A stretch of DNA of 44,188 bases, from positions 1 through 44,188 of the forward strand of contig CAMBXY010000001.1 of the NCBI GenBank assembly GCA_945871945.1, read 5' to 3'. Origin of the DNA: Bordetella parapertussis (GTDB lineage: Bacteria > Pseudomonadota > Gammaproteobacteria > Burkholderiales > Burkholderiaceae_C). The notes below the pieces were generated by a model that was not told the origin of the DNA, did not search any database, and saw only the letters and a program-made list of their open reading frames with translations. This document shows positions 25,163 to 34,377 of the stretch, piece after piece. Positions within the stretch are counted from its first letter, which is position 1; every line of letters begins with the position of its first letter. The translations under genes and the position numbers were made by a program.

Positions 25163-28100
25163 GCGCACAGATTTAAAAAGTATCCTCATCATTGGCGCTG
25201 GCCCGATTGTGATTGGCCAAGCCTGTGAGTTTGATTATTCGGGCGTGCAAGCTTGCAAAGCTTTGAGGGAAGAGGGCTTCAAGGTCATCTTGATCAACAG
25301 CAATCCGGCCACCATCATGACCGACCCAGCCACGGCCGATGTCACCTACATAGAGCCCATCACTTGGCCAACAGTTGAACGAATCATTGCCAAGGAAAGA
25401 CCTGATGCCATTTTGCCCACCATGGGCGGACAAACTGCTCTCAATTGTGCGTTGGACTTGTGGCGCAATGGCATTCTTGAAAAGTACACGGGAAGTCATA
25501 CTGGAAAACCCATTGAATTGATTGGTGCGACGCCACAGGCCATTGATAAAGCCGAAGACAGATTAAAGTTCAAAGACGCCATGACCAAAATTGGTTTGGG
25601 TTCTGCGCAATCAGGCATTGCCCACACCTTAGAAGAGGCTTGGAGCGTTCAAAAAACAGTTGGTTTTCCTGTCGTTATTCGCCCAAGTTTTACATTGGGC
25701 GGCACGGGTGGCGGCATTGCTTATAACGCTGAAGAGTTTGAAACCATCTGCAAACGTGGAATTGAGGCCTCGCCAACCAGTGAACTCTTGATTGAAGAGT
25801 CACTGCTGGGCTGGAAAGAATATGAAATGGAAGTTGTTCGCGATAAAGCTGACAACTGCATCATTGTTTGCTCGATTGAAAACCTGGACCCCATGGGCGT
25901 GCACACAGGCGACTCCATCACGGTCGCGCCTGCACAAACCTTGACCGACAAGGAATACCAAATCATGCGAAACGCCAGTTTGGCTGTTTTGCGTGAAATC
26001 GGTGTGGATACGGGTGGATCCAATGTTCAGTTTTCCATCAATCCAGAAGATGGCCGAATGGTTGTCATTGAGATGAATCCGCGTGTTTCCAGGTCCTCCG
26101 CGCTTGCATCCAAAGCCACAGGCTTTCCAATTGCAAAAGTTGCTGCGAAATTGGCTGTAGGTTTTACCTTGGATGAATTGCGCAACGATATTACTGGGGG
26201 CGCCACGCCAGCCAGTTTTGAGCCCAGTATCGACTATGTGGTGACCAAGATACCGCGATTTGCTTTTGAGAAATTCCCCACGGCCGACAGTCGTTTGACC
26301 ACACAGATGAAGTCAGTGGGTGAAGTCATGGCCATGGGGCGAACATTTCAAGAATCCTTCCAAAAAGCTTTGCGCGGTTTGGAAGTGGGTGTTGATGGAT
26401 TGAACGAAAAAACCCAAGACAGAGAAACGCTTGAAAAAGAACTCGGAGAGCCTGGACCAGAACGAATCTGGTATGTGGGAGATGCTTTTGCCCAAGGGAT
26501 GACGGTTAACGAGGTTTATGCGCTGACAAAAATTGACAAATGGTTTTTGGTTCAGATTGAAGATATCGTCAAGATTGAACTCGAGTTAGAAACACATCAG
26601 TTGTCGGCGCTCTCCAAGCTTGAAGTTTTGCAGTTAAAACAAAAAGGCTTTTCTGACAGACGTTTAGCTAAGTTGTTGAAAACCGATGAAAACGCTGTTC
26701 GTGCCTTCAGGCATGCGCAAGGCATCAGACCGGTCTATAAAAGAGTGGATACATGTGCGGCTGAGTTCGCAACCAACACGGCTTATATGTATTCCAGCTA
26801 TGAGCAAGAATGTGAATCAGAACCCACAAACCGCAAGAAGATCATGGTTCTGGGTGGTGGACCCAACCGGATTGGTCAAGGTATTGAGTTTGATTACTGC
26901 TGTGTCCACGCGGCTCTTGCGATGCGTGAAGACGGTTATGAAACCATCATGGTCAATTGCAATCCTGAAACAGTGTCTACCGATTACGATACAAGCGACC
27001 GTCTGTATTTTGAGCCCTTGACCCTCGAAGATGTTCTCGAAATTGTTGAAAAAGAAAAGCCTCTGGGCGTGATTGTTCAATACGGTGGACAAACGCCTTT
27101 GAAATTGGCCCTAGGTCTTGAAGCGGCGGGCGTTCCCATTATTGGAACAAGCCCAGACATGATTGACGCAGCTGAAGACCGTGAGCGTTTTCAAAAGCTA
27201 TTGCACCAACTGGGCTTGCGTCAGCCACCTAATGCCACTGCTCGCACAGAAGAAGAGGCGCTTGCGCAAGCGGCGCTGCTGGGATACCCCTTGGTGGTGC
27301 GCCCAAGCTATGTATTGGGCGGAAGAGCCATGGAAATTGTTCATGAGCAGCGCGACCTTGAGCGCTATATGCGTGAAGCGGTGAAGGTCAGCCACGATTC
27401 GCCTGTTTTACTGGATCGTTTTTTGAATGACGCTATTGAATGTGATGTTGACGCCATTTGTGATGGCGTACAAGTCTTTATTGCTGGGGTGATGGAGCAT
27501 ATTGAGCAAGCGGGTGTTCACAGTGGTGACTCAGCTTGTTCTTTGCCGCCTTACTCCCTTTCAGCTCAAACCATAGAGGAAATCAAACGCCAGACGACGG
27601 CCATGGCACATGGCTTAAAAGTTGTTGGCTTGATGAACGTTCAATTTGCGATTCAGCAAAATGCGGGCGTTGATGTGATTTATGTTTTGGAAGTAAATCC
27701 ACGGGCCAGTCGCACTGTTCCATTCGTTAGCAAGTCCACAGGCATTCAGTTGGCCAAAGTTGCCGCTCGCTGCATGGTCGGAAAATCTCTGGCGTCGCAG
27801 GGCATCGTTAAGGAAATTAATCCACCTTATTTCAGCGTCAAGGAAGCCGTTTTCCCCTTTGTGAAGTTTCCAGGGGTTGACACGATTTTGGGACCTGAAA
27901 TGAAATCAACCGGTGAAGTCATGGGTGTCGGCCAATCATTTGGTGAGGCATTTGTTAAAAGTCAATTAGGTGCTGGGACCAAAATACCTCGCCCAACTGA
28001 CCCTGTTCGCAAAGTATTCTTGACGGTTAAAAACAGCGATAAAGAGCGCGCTGTGTTGATTGCCAAAGCCTTGATCGACTATGGTTTTGTGTTGCTTGCC

Positions 28101-28409
28101 ACCAAGGGAACTGCCGCGGCTATCAGTGCTGCGGGACTGCAAGTGGTGGCAGTGAACAAAGTCACCGAAGGACGGCCTCACGTGGTTGACATGCTCAAAA
28201 ACAACGAAATTGCATTGGTCATCAATACGGTGGAAGAACGTCGCAATGCGATTGCAGACTCACGGCAGATTCGCATATCTTCCCTGCTGGCTCGTGTGAC
28301 AACATTCACCACCATTGCCGGCGCACAAGCTGCTGTCGAAGGAATGAAATATTTGGACAACCTCGATGTTTATTCGTTACAAGAATTGCATGCTCAATTA
28401 ACAACTTGA
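25155..28409 (+). CDS. carB: carbamoyl-phosphate synthase large chain
   Basis: CarB uses two ATP and the ammonia from CarA to make carbamoyl phosphate. The 1084 residues show two homologous ATP-grasp halves. The first starts at [20 protein letters not shown] and has [12 protein letters not shown] and [18 protein letters not shown]. The second begins near residue 555 ([19 protein letters not shown]) with [14 protein letters not shown] and [18 protein letters not shown]. The C-terminal regulatory (MGS-like) domain lies from about 945. Its length is normal and no key motif is missing. It overlaps carA, and greA follows after 19 bases. Confidence 0.98.
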   Translation: MPKRTDLKSILIIGAGPIVIGQACEFDYSGVQACKALREEGFKVILINSNPATIMTDPATADVTYIEPITWPTVERIIAKERPDAILPTMGGQTALNCALDLWRNGILEKYTGSHTGKPIELIGATPQAIDKAEDRLKFKDAMTKIGLGSAQSGIAHTLEEAWSVQKTVGFPVVIRPSFTLGGTGGGIAYNAEEFETICKRGIEASPTSELLIEESLLGWKEYEMEVVRDKADNCIIVCSIENLDPMGVHTGDSITVAPAQTLTDKEYQIMRNASLAVLREIGVDTGGSNVQFSINPEDGRMVVIEMNPRVSRSSALASKATGFPIAKVAAKLAVGFTLDELRNDITGGATPASFEPSIDYVVTKIPRFAFEKFPTADSRLTTQMKSVGEVMAMGRTFQESFQKALRGLEVGVDGLNEKTQDRETLEKELGEPGPERIWYVGDAFAQGMTVNEVYALTKIDKWFLVQIEDIVKIELELETHQLSALSKLEVLQLKQKGFSDRRLAKLLKTDENAVRAFRHAQGIRPVYKRVDTCAAEFATNTAYMYSSYEQECESEPTNRKKIMVLGGGPNRIGQGIEFDYCCVHAALAMREDGYETIMVNCNPETVSTDYDTSDRLYFEPLTLEDVLEIVEKEKPLGVIVQYGGQTPLKLALGLEAAGVPIIGTSPDMIDAAEDRERFQKLLHQLGLRQPPNATARTEEEALAQAALLGYPLVVRPSYVLGGRAMEIVHEQRDLERYMREAVKVSHDSPVLLDRFLNDAIECDVDAICDGVQVFIAGVMEHIEQAGVHSGDSACSLPPYSLSAQTIEEIKRQTTAMAHGLKVVGLMNVQFAIQQNAGVDVIYVLEVNPRASRTVPFVSKSTGIQLAKVAARCMVGKSLASQGIVKEINPPYFSVKEAVFPFVKFPGVDTILGPEMKSTGEVMGVGQSFGEAFVKSQLGAGTKIPRPTDPVRKVFLTVKNSDKERAVLIAKALIDYGFVLLATKGTAAAISAAGLQVVAVNKVTEGRPHVVDMLKNNEIALVINTVEERRNAIADSRQIRISSLLARVTTFTTIAGAQAAVEGMKYLDNLDVYSLQELHAQLTT

Positions 28410-28428
28410 TTTTTAACTGGATACATTG

Positions 28429-28905
28429 ATGGCAACCCTACCTATTACCAAGCGCGGTGCAGAAAAACTTAAGCAAGAACTGCATACCCTCAAAACCGTT
28501 GATCGTCCTTGGGTGATTAATGCGATTGCTGAAGCAAGAGCTCAAGGAGATTTAAGCGAAAACGCCGAATATGACGCTGCCAAGGACAGGCAGGGTTTTA
28601 TTGAAGGGCGAATTCAGGAAATCGAGAGCAAGCTGTCAATGGCACAAGTCATCGACCCAACTTCAGTGGATGCGGGCGGGAGGGTCGTCTTTGGAGCGAC
28701 TGTTGAATTAGAAGATCAATCCTCTGGAGAGGCAGTCACCTACCAAATCGTTGGCGAAGATGAGGCGGATTTGAAGCTTGGGTTGATCAATATCAGCAGC
28801 CCCATCGCTCGAGCCTTGATTGGCAAAGAAGAAGGTGATGTCGCGAAAGTGGAAGCGCCCAGTGGAATTAAAGGCTATGAAATTGTGAAGGTTTCATACC
28901 TTTAA
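28429..28905 (+). CDS. greA: transcription elongation factor GreA
   Basis: GreA rescues backtracked RNA polymerase by stimulating cleavage of the transcript. The 158 residues have the N-terminal coiled coil with the tip motif [16 protein letters not shown], where the acidic residues D and E act in the polymerase channel. A C-terminal FKBP-like domain includes [24 protein letters not shown] and [10 protein letters not shown]. The ATG at 28429 is preferred over TTG at 28426. It follows carB closely, an order common in proteobacteria, and meets the convergent yhbY with a gap of five bases and no evident terminator. Confidence 0.97.
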   Translation: MATLPITKRGAEKLKQELHTLKTVDRPWVINAIAEARAQGDLSENAEYDAAKDRQGFIEGRIQEIESKLSMAQVIDPTSVDAGGRVVFGATVELEDQSSGEAVTYQIVGEDEADLKLGLINISSPIARALIGKEEGDVAKVEAPSGIKGYEIVKVSYL

Positions 28906-28910
28906 GCAGT

Positions 28911-29384
28911 CTAGGTTTGGGCAATTTTTTTAACAGACTTGATTTTAGGTTTGGCGCGTTTAATTTGTCCGCCAGCTGTCAATCGCTCATTGCCTAAAAC
29001 GGTCACCCGTTTCATTTCTGGGCGCTGGCCACCACGTTTGCTGTATTTCAAAACCTTGAACTCTCTAGGTCCTGGTTGCTTGTCTTCCTTGGGATTTTTT
29101 TCTTTGTCTGGCTGTGGTCGCCACAGAACCAATAGTTTGCCAATGTGTTGAATGGGGGCAGCATTCAATTGATCTGCGAGCGCATTAAAAATGACTTCTC
29201 TAGATTGTCGGTCATCGCCCAAAACCCTGATCTTGATAAGTCCATGAGCGGCCAGTGCCAAATCAGTTTCTTTGACGACAGCAGAGGTGAGTCCGTCGTT
29301 TCCTATCATCACCACAGGGTCTAGGTGATGTGCCAGAGCGCGATGTGTTTTTCTTTGTGCGGGGGTAAGTTGTATATAAGCCAT
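28911..29384 (-). CDS. yhbY: YhbY-family CRM-domain RNA-binding protein with basic tail
   Basis: YhbY proteins carry one CRM domain and associate with the large ribosomal subunit precursor. Residues 1-95 form this domain: LTPAQRKTHRALAHHLDPVV, then MIGNDGLTSAV and the GLIKIRVLGDDR strand. The usual protein is about 97 residues; this one has 157, with a Lys/Arg/Pro-rich extension that is probably unstructured and may bind RNA. The ATG has no ribosome-binding site, and a -10 box (GATAAT) stands only seven bases upstream, so the mRNA may be leaderless. It is divergent from rlmE with 35 bases between, another ribosome-maturation gene. Confidence 0.9.
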   Translation of the reverse strand: MAYIQLTPAQRKTHRALAHHLDPVVMIGNDGLTSAVVKETDLALAAHGLIKIRVLGDDRQSREVIFNALADQLNAAPIQHIGKLLVLWRPQPDKEKNPKEDKQPGPREFKVLKYSKRGGQRPEMKRVTVLGNERLTAGGQIKRAKPKIKSVKKIAQT

Positions 29385-29390
29385 AAAGGG

Positions 29391-29397
29391 TATTATC
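29391..29397. promoter_or_regulatory. overlapping divergent -10 boxes of rlmE and yhbY
   Basis: TATTAT (29391-29396, plus strand) and GATAAT (29397-29392, minus strand) share five base pairs. The first would start the rlmE transcript near 29403; the second would start at or one base from the yhbY ATG. The -35 regions are weak on both sides. Confidence 0.45.
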
Positions 29398-29419
29398 TTC
29401 TTACCTTAAGGATGTTTGT

Positions 29420-30073
29420 TTGAAAGTTAAAACCCAAAGTAAAAAAGTTAATAAATCATGGCTTAACGACCATGTGAACGACCCCTATGTCAAGCTTGCG
29501 CAAAAAGAAGGTTACCGAGCCAGAGCAGCTTATAAACTTAAAGAAATTAATGAGACGCTCAACCTCATCAGGCCAGGTTCTTTCGTCGTAGACCTTGGCA
29601 GTGCGCCTGGTGCTTGGAGTCAGTACACAAGGCGGTGTTTGTCTCCGCAAGGTGCCGCGATGGGTGAATTGGACGGAACGGTGATAGCACTCGATATTTT
29701 GCCCATGACGCCTGTCGAGGGTGTCATCTTTTTGCAAGGTGATTTCCGAGAACCAGAGATTGCCAGCGAACTGACGACGCTGCTTGCGGGACGCAAGATT
29801 GATGCAGTGATATCGGATATGGCTCCCAATTTATCGGGTATCGAATCCGCGGATGCTGCGCGTATGACGCACTTGGTTGAATTAGCGGTGGAATTTGCCG
29901 TCTTGCACTTGAGTTCCCAAGGCGCGCTTGTCGTGAAAGTATTTCACGGCAGCGGTTACTCACAGTTAGTCAAGCTTTTCAAGGACACATTTAAAGTTGT
30001 CAAGCCTATAAAACCAAAAGCCAGCAGAAGCAACTCATCTGAAAACTTTATAGTTGGAATTGGCTTAAAGTAA
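29420..30073 (+). CDS. rlmE: 23S rRNA (uridine-2'-O)-methyltransferase RlmE (FtsJ)
   Basis: RlmE methylates the 2'-O of U2552 in the A loop of 23S rRNA (Escherichia coli numbering) late in subunit assembly. The 217 residues have a basic N-terminus, [12 protein letters not shown] with the first catalytic lysine, the SAM motif [27 protein letters not shown] with the catalytic aspartate, [10 protein letters not shown], and the end [19 protein letters not shown] at 29420 is chosen because AAGGA stands seven bases upstream and the N-terminus fits. The next genes are ftsH, folP and glmM, the classical order. Confidence 0.96.
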   Translation: MKVKTQSKKVNKSWLNDHVNDPYVKLAQKEGYRARAAYKLKEINETLNLIRPGSFVVDLGSAPGAWSQYTRRCLSPQGAAMGELDGTVIALDILPMTPVEGVIFLQGDFREPEIASELTTLLAGRKIDAVISDMAPNLSGIESADAARMTHLVELAVEFAVLHLSSQGALVVKVFHGSGYSQLVKLFKDTFKVVKPIKPKASRSNSSENFIVGIGLK

Positions 30074-30127
30074 CCCTTCTAAATTAAAACCCATATTTCT
30101 TTAATGGCACAAATGACACAAAAGTTT

Positions 30128-30168
30128 CTTTTCAGCTTGAAAAGCCTAAAATGATCACAAGCTATATT
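30128..30168 (+). promoter_or_regulatory. ftsH promoter region with inverted repeat
   Basis: CTTTTCA (30128-30134) and TGAAAAG (30138-30144) form a 7-bp inverted repeat with a 3-base spacer, which contains the -35-like TTGAAA (30137-30142). GCTATA (30161) or TATATT (30163) at 18-20 bases could be the -10. CTTGAAA also resembles a heat-shock sigma-32 -35, but no CCCAT-type -10 is at the right distance. Confidence 0.35.
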
Positions 30169-30170
30169 TC

Positions 30171-30179
30171 TTATCCACA
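30171..30179 (+). promoter_or_regulatory. perfect DnaA-box sequence
   Basis: TTATCCACA matches the high-affinity DnaA box of Escherichia coli exactly. It lies between the proposed ftsH promoter and its start codon. A single 9-base match is expected by chance about once in three windows of this size, so its function is uncertain. Confidence 0.35.
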
Positions 30180-30203
30180 ATTTTGCTTTGACTGGAGTCT
30201 GCA

Positions 30204-32117
30204 TTGAACAACCCTTGGTTTTCTAAAGTGGCCGTTTGGTTAGTGATTGCCTTGGTACTTTTTACAGTTTTCAAGCAATTCGATACCCGAGGCGCGGCCG
30301 GTAATGGGTATTTGGCCTATTCCGATTTCTTAGATGAAGTCAAAGGCAAACGCATCAAGTCAGCAACGATTCAAGAGGGGCAGGGCGGCACTGAAATCGT
30401 TGCCACCACCACCGACGACCGTAAAGTTCGAACCACTGCCACCTACCTCGACCGGGGCTTGGTCGGTGACCTCATTGCGAACAGTGTGAAATTTGATGTC
30501 AAACCTCGCGAAGAGGGCTCATTTCTGATGACTTTGTTGGTCAGCTGGGGCCCGATGTTGCTTTTAATTGGTGTTTGGGTTTATTTCATGCGCCAAATGC
30601 AAGGCGGGGGCAAGGGCGGTGCTTTCAGCTTTGGCAAAAGCAAAGCCAGAATGCTTGACGAGAACAACAACACTGTGACTTTTGCCGATGTGGCCGGCTG
30701 CGATGAGGCCAAAGAAGAGGTCAAAGAGGTTGTTGACTTCTTGAAAGACCCACAAAAATTCCAAAAACTTGGTGGGCGCATACCACGCGGTTTACTGTTG
30801 GTGGGTCCTCCCGGAACTGGCAAAACTTTGCTGGCAAAAGGTATTGCAGGCGAAGCCAAAGTGCCATTTTTCAGCATATCTGGTTCTGACTTTGTTGAAA
30901 TGTTTGTCGGCGTGGGTGCAGCGCGCGTACGCGACATGTTCGAAAACGCCAAGAAAAACGCTCCGTGCATTATTTTTATCGATGAAATCGATGCGGTGGG
31001 TCGCCAACGCGGTGCTGGCTTGGGCGGCGGCAATGACGAACGTGAGCAAACTTTAAATCAAATGCTGGTAGAAATGGACGGCTTTGAAACCAACTTGGGT
31101 GTGATCGTGGTGGCTGCCACCAACCGTCCCGATATCTTGGATGCCGCCCTATTGCGCCCAGGGCGTTTCGATAGACAAGTTTATGTGACCCTCCCAGACA
31201 TTCGCGGGCGTGAGCAAATTCTCAATGTGCACATGCGCAAGATTCCGGTTGGACAAGATGTGTCACCCAGCGTGATCGCCAGGGGTACACCCGGCATGAG
31301 CGGTGCAGATTTGGCCAATCTCACCAACGAAGCCGCTTTAATGGCTGCCCGTCGCAATGCTCGGGTGGTTGAGATGCAGGACTTTGAAAAGGCCAAGGAC
31401 AAGATATTGATGGGCCCCGAGCGTCGCAGTATGGTGATGCCCGAAGAAGAGCGTCGCAATACGGCTTACCACGAGTCTGGGCACGCCCTCATTGGCAAGT
31501 TATTACCCAAATGTGACCCTGTACACAAGGTCACAGTGATTCCTCGTGGAAGAGCTTTGGGTGTGACCATGAGTTTGCCCGAGGCCGATCGCTACAGTTA
31601 TGACCGTACTTTTATGTTGAGTCAGATCAGCATGTTGTTTGGTGGGCGTATCGCCGAAGAGGTCTTCATGAACCAAATGACCACTGGCGCTTCAAATGAC
31701 TTCGAAAGAGCCACCCAAATTGCCAGAGACATGGTCATGCGTTACGGCATGACCGAGGCTTTAGGTCCTATGGTTTATGCTGAGAATGAAGGTGAAGTGT
31801 TTTTAGGCAGATCCGTCACTAAAACCACCAATATGAGCGAGTCCACCATGCAGAAGGTGGATGCCGAGGTGCGTCGAATCATTGATGAACAGTACACACT
31901 GGCTCGTCGCTTGATTGAAGACAACTCAGACAAAATGCACGCCATGGCGAAAGCCTTGCTTGAGTGGGAAACCATTGACAGCGATCAACTCGACGACATC
32001 ATGGCTGGACGACCTCCTCGTCCACCTAAAGATTGGACGCCTCGCACGCCTCCATCAGGTGATGGCAGCGGCGGTACACCAGCAGTGCAATCGAATCCGT
32101 CGCCTACTGCAGCTTGA
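30204..32117 (+). CDS. ftsH: ATP-dependent zinc metalloprotease FtsH
   Basis: FtsH is a hexameric inner-membrane AAA+ protease that removes misfolded membrane proteins and regulators such as LpxC and sigma-32 in Escherichia coli. The 637 residues show a first membrane helix at about 9-23, a periplasmic domain and a second helix at about 107-129. Walker A is GPPGTGKT (201-208), Walker B IIFIDE (256-261), the second region of homology [19 protein letters not shown], and the zinc site HESGH (423-427). The tail is Pro/Gly/Ser-rich. TTG at 30204 follows GGAG by six bases. The stop overlaps the folP start. Confidence 0.98.
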   Translation: MNNPWFSKVAVWLVIALVLFTVFKQFDTRGAAGNGYLAYSDFLDEVKGKRIKSATIQEGQGGTEIVATTTDDRKVRTTATYLDRGLVGDLIANSVKFDVKPREEGSFLMTLLVSWGPMLLLIGVWVYFMRQMQGGGKGGAFSFGKSKARMLDENNNTVTFADVAGCDEAKEEVKEVVDFLKDPQKFQKLGGRIPRGLLLVGPPGTGKTLLAKGIAGEAKVPFFSISGSDFVEMFVGVGAARVRDMFENAKKNAPCIIFIDEIDAVGRQRGAGLGGGNDEREQTLNQMLVEMDGFETNLGVIVVAATNRPDILDAALLRPGRFDRQVYVTLPDIRGREQILNVHMRKIPVGQDVSPSVIARGTPGMSGADLANLTNEAALMAARRNARVVEMQDFEKAKDKILMGPERRSMVMPEEERRNTAYHESGHALIGKLLPKCDPVHKVTVIPRGRALGVTMSLPEADRYSYDRTFMLSQISMLFGGRIAEEVFMNQMTTGASNDFERATQIARDMVMRYGMTEALGPMVYAENEGEVFLGRSVTKTTNMSESTMQKVDAEVRRIIDEQYTLARRLIEDNSDKMHAMAKALLEWETIDSDQLDDIMAGRPPRPPKDWTPRTPPSGDGSGGTPAVQSNPSPTAA

Positions 32118-33016
32118 TGAATTCGGAATTAGATACAAACAACATGGGGCTTAGGCCCCATGTTGCTTTGTGGCGCACGACGCGATTCGAGCTCGATCTT
32201 TCTCAGCCTCGGGTAATGGGAATTTTGAACCTTACCCCTGACTCTTTTTCAAACAACGGACAACTCGCCACGGATACCCAAGCCCTTGCGCATGCTGAAA
32301 AAATGGTGGATGCGGGTGCATCTATATTAGATATTGGTGGTGAATCTACTCGACCAGGGGCTTGTGCACTTACGCATGAACAAGAGTGGCATCGAATTTC
32401 AGGTGTATTGAAACAACTCATTAAATGGAATATTCCATTGTCTGTGGACACCTACCATCCTCAAACCATGGCAAAGGCTTTAGATTTGGGCGTCGACATC
32501 ATCAATGATGTTTGGGCATTAAGGCAAGCAGGCTCTATAGAGGCTGTGGCAACATCGCAATGCGGTATTTGCCTGATGCATATGCACGGTGAACCACAAA
32601 CCATGCAACTCAATCCTATGTCGGGAGATGTCTTGGATTCAGTGCAAATTTTTTTCCATCAACTTTTAGCATCAACAGATAAAGCTGGAATTCAGCGAAA
32701 CCGTTTAGTGATTGATCCAGGTATTGGCTTTGGAAAAACGCTCACTCAAAATTTTGAGCTATTACGCAAGCAACAACAATTGCTCAGTCTGGAAGTTCCC
32801 TTAATGGTAGGGTGGTCAAACAAATCTTCCCTAGGTCTTGTCAGTGGCTTGCCAGTAGAAAATAGGCTGGCACCGAGTTTGGCTGCTGCTGTGTTGGCTT
32901 TAGAGCGAGGAGCAAAAATTTTAAGAGTTCATGCTGTTGCAGAAACAATCGCAGCACTGTCGGTTTGGCAGGCCGATAAAGGTTTTTGCGACAATGCAGA
33001 CAGTCTATTAACCTGA
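32117..33016 (+). CDS. folP: dihydropteroate synthase
   Basis: FolP condenses p-aminobenzoate with the pterin pyrophosphate to give dihydropteroate and is the target of sulfonamides. The protein has up to 299 residues. The TIM-barrel motifs are [31 protein letters not shown] and INDVWAL (where most have D or G after V). [32 protein letters not shown] and the end KILRVHAV follow. The ATG at 32117 overlaps the ftsH stop, but the first 15 or so codons hold a perfect hairpin. ATG 32144 (inside the stem) or TTG 32168 may be the true start, since the conserved region begins after that. Confidence 0.95.
   Translation: MNSELDTNNMGLRPHVALWRTTRFELDLSQPRVMGILNLTPDSFSNNGQLATDTQALAHAEKMVDAGASILDIGGESTRPGACALTHEQEWHRISGVLKQLIKWNIPLSVDTYHPQTMAKALDLGVDIINDVWALRQAGSIEAVATSQCGICLMHMHGEPQTMQLNPMSGDVLDSVQIFFHQLLASTDKAGIQRNRLVIDPGIGFGKTLTQNFELLRKQQQLLSLEVPLMVGWSNKSSLGLVSGLPVENRLAPSLAAAVLALERGAKILRVHAVAETIAALSVWQADKGFCDNADSLLT
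32141..32164 (+). promoter_or_regulatory. perfect 10-bp hairpin at the ftsH-folP junction
   Basis: AACATGGGGC (32141-32150) pairs completely with GCCCCATGTT (32155-32164) across TTAG. Short A-rich bases precede it and GCTTTG follows, so the U-tract is poor. It may be a leftover ftsH terminator, an attenuator, or a structure hiding an in-frame ATG (32144) from ribosomes. Confidence 0.6.
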
Positions 33017-33027
33017 TAAAGATTGGC

Positions 33028-34362
33028 ATGAAGAGACTTTACTTTGGTACCGATGGCATACGTGGGACAGTGGGCGAATTTCCCATCACGCCTGACTTTT
33101 TTCTTCGCTTAGCCCATGCTGTTGGGCAAGTGCTTAAACGCTTGGACGCCCGACCCCAAGTTGTCATTGGAAAAGACACGAGGATTTCAGGCTATATGTT
33201 GGAGTCTGCCTTGGAGGCAGGGTTTAATTCCGCAGGTGTAGATGTTGTTCTTCTTGGCCCCATACCCACGCCCGGCGTGGCCTATTTGACGCGTGCACTA
33301 AGGGCTTCTCTGGGCGTGGTCATCAGTGCTTCCCACAACCCATTTAATGACAATGGCGTTAAATTCTTTTCTGCTGCAGGGACCAAATTAGATGATGCTT
33401 GGGAACTTGCCGTAGAGGATGCTTTATCGAAAGAGCCACAATGGGTCGCATCCCATTTATTGGGGAAAACAAAGCGCTTAGACGATGCCAGTGGGCGTTA
33501 TATTGAGTTTTGTAAAAGTACTTTTGATACGCAATTAACGCTCAAAGGTAAAAAAATTGTGGTGGACGCCGCGCATGGCGCTGCATATTCGGTAGCACCC
33601 AAAATTTTTGCAGAATTAGGTGCAGAAGTCATCACGCTAGGATGCTCACCCAATGGTGTCAATATTAACCATGAAGTTGGCGCTACGCATCCACAGGCCC
33701 TCGTTAATGCGGTTATTTCAAATCAAGCAGATTTGGGTATTGCGCTAGACGGGGATGCTGACAGGCTTCAATGGGTTGATGATAAGGGGCGCCTCTACGA
33801 CGGCGACCAACTCCTTTATGTGTTGGTTAAAGACAGGATAAAAATAGGTGAAAAAATACCGGGCGTTGTCGGTACTTTGATGACTAACCAAGCCATTGAA
33901 GAGGGTTTGAAAAGCTTAGGTGTAAAACTATTCAGATCAAAAGTTGGGGACAGGTATGTGCTGGAGTCGCTTATCTCTCATGAATGGATTTTGGGTGGTG
34001 AGGGTTCTGGGCACTTGCTTATGCTTGACAAGCACTCAACAGGCGATGGATTGATCAGTGCATTGCAAATACTACAAGCATGCATTCATTCAAATTCGAA
34101 TCTTCACGAATTATTGAGCGAAGTTGCGCTATTTCCTCAGTGTTTATTGAACATTCCATTACAGCCAGGAATTGATTGGCGAGTTCATAAAGAATTTCAG
34201 TCGCGTATTGTTGAAATTGAAAAAAAATTAGCCAGCAAGGGCAGAGTTTTAATTCGTGAAAGCGGAACTGAGCCGCTTTTACGCATCATGGTGGAAGCTC
34301 AAGAAGAAGAAACTTCCAAAAGTAGCGCTGCTTTTTTGGCTGATGCCCTTTCATCAATGTGA
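33028..34362 (+). CDS. glmM: phosphoglucosamine mutase
   Basis: GlmM converts glucosamine 6-phosphate to glucosamine 1-phosphate for UDP-GlcNAc, needed for peptidoglycan and for lipid A. From the ATG at 33028 the length is 444 residues, the family norm; 14 more codons overlapping folP are possible but unlikely. FGTDGIRG is at residues 6-13, and the phosphorylated S102 lies in [12 protein letters not shown]. The metal loop is LDGDADRL near residue 240, the sugar-binding loop GGEGSGH, and the phosphate loop [12 protein letters not shown]. The order ftsH-folP-glmM is conserved in proteobacteria. Confidence 0.97.
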   Translation: MKRLYFGTDGIRGTVGEFPITPDFFLRLAHAVGQVLKRLDARPQVVIGKDTRISGYMLESALEAGFNSAGVDVVLLGPIPTPGVAYLTRALRASLGVVISASHNPFNDNGVKFFSAAGTKLDDAWELAVEDALSKEPQWVASHLLGKTKRLDDASGRYIEFCKSTFDTQLTLKGKKIVVDAAHGAAYSVAPKIFAELGAEVITLGCSPNGVNINHEVGATHPQALVNAVISNQADLGIALDGDADRLQWVDDKGRLYDGDQLLYVLVKDRIKIGEKIPGVVGTLMTNQAIEEGLKSLGVKLFRSKVGDRYVLESLISHEWILGGEGSGHLLMLDKHSTGDGLISALQILQACIHSNSNLHELLSEVALFPQCLLNIPLQPGIDWRVHKEFQSRIVEIEKKLASKGRVLIRESGTEPLLRIMVEAQEEETSKSSAAFLADALSSM

Positions 34363-34377
34363 TACTTAAAAGGTCTT

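Noticed and set aside
29412..29423. Four-codon reading frame (ATG TTT GTT TGA) overlapping the rlmE TTG
   Set aside because: It could be a tiny coupling leader, but ATG directly follows the AAGG and nothing else supports translation; chance is the simpler explanation.
30171..30179. Replication origin near the DnaA box
   Set aside because: Only one box is present, without an AT-rich unwinding region, other boxes or dnaA/dnaN neighbours.
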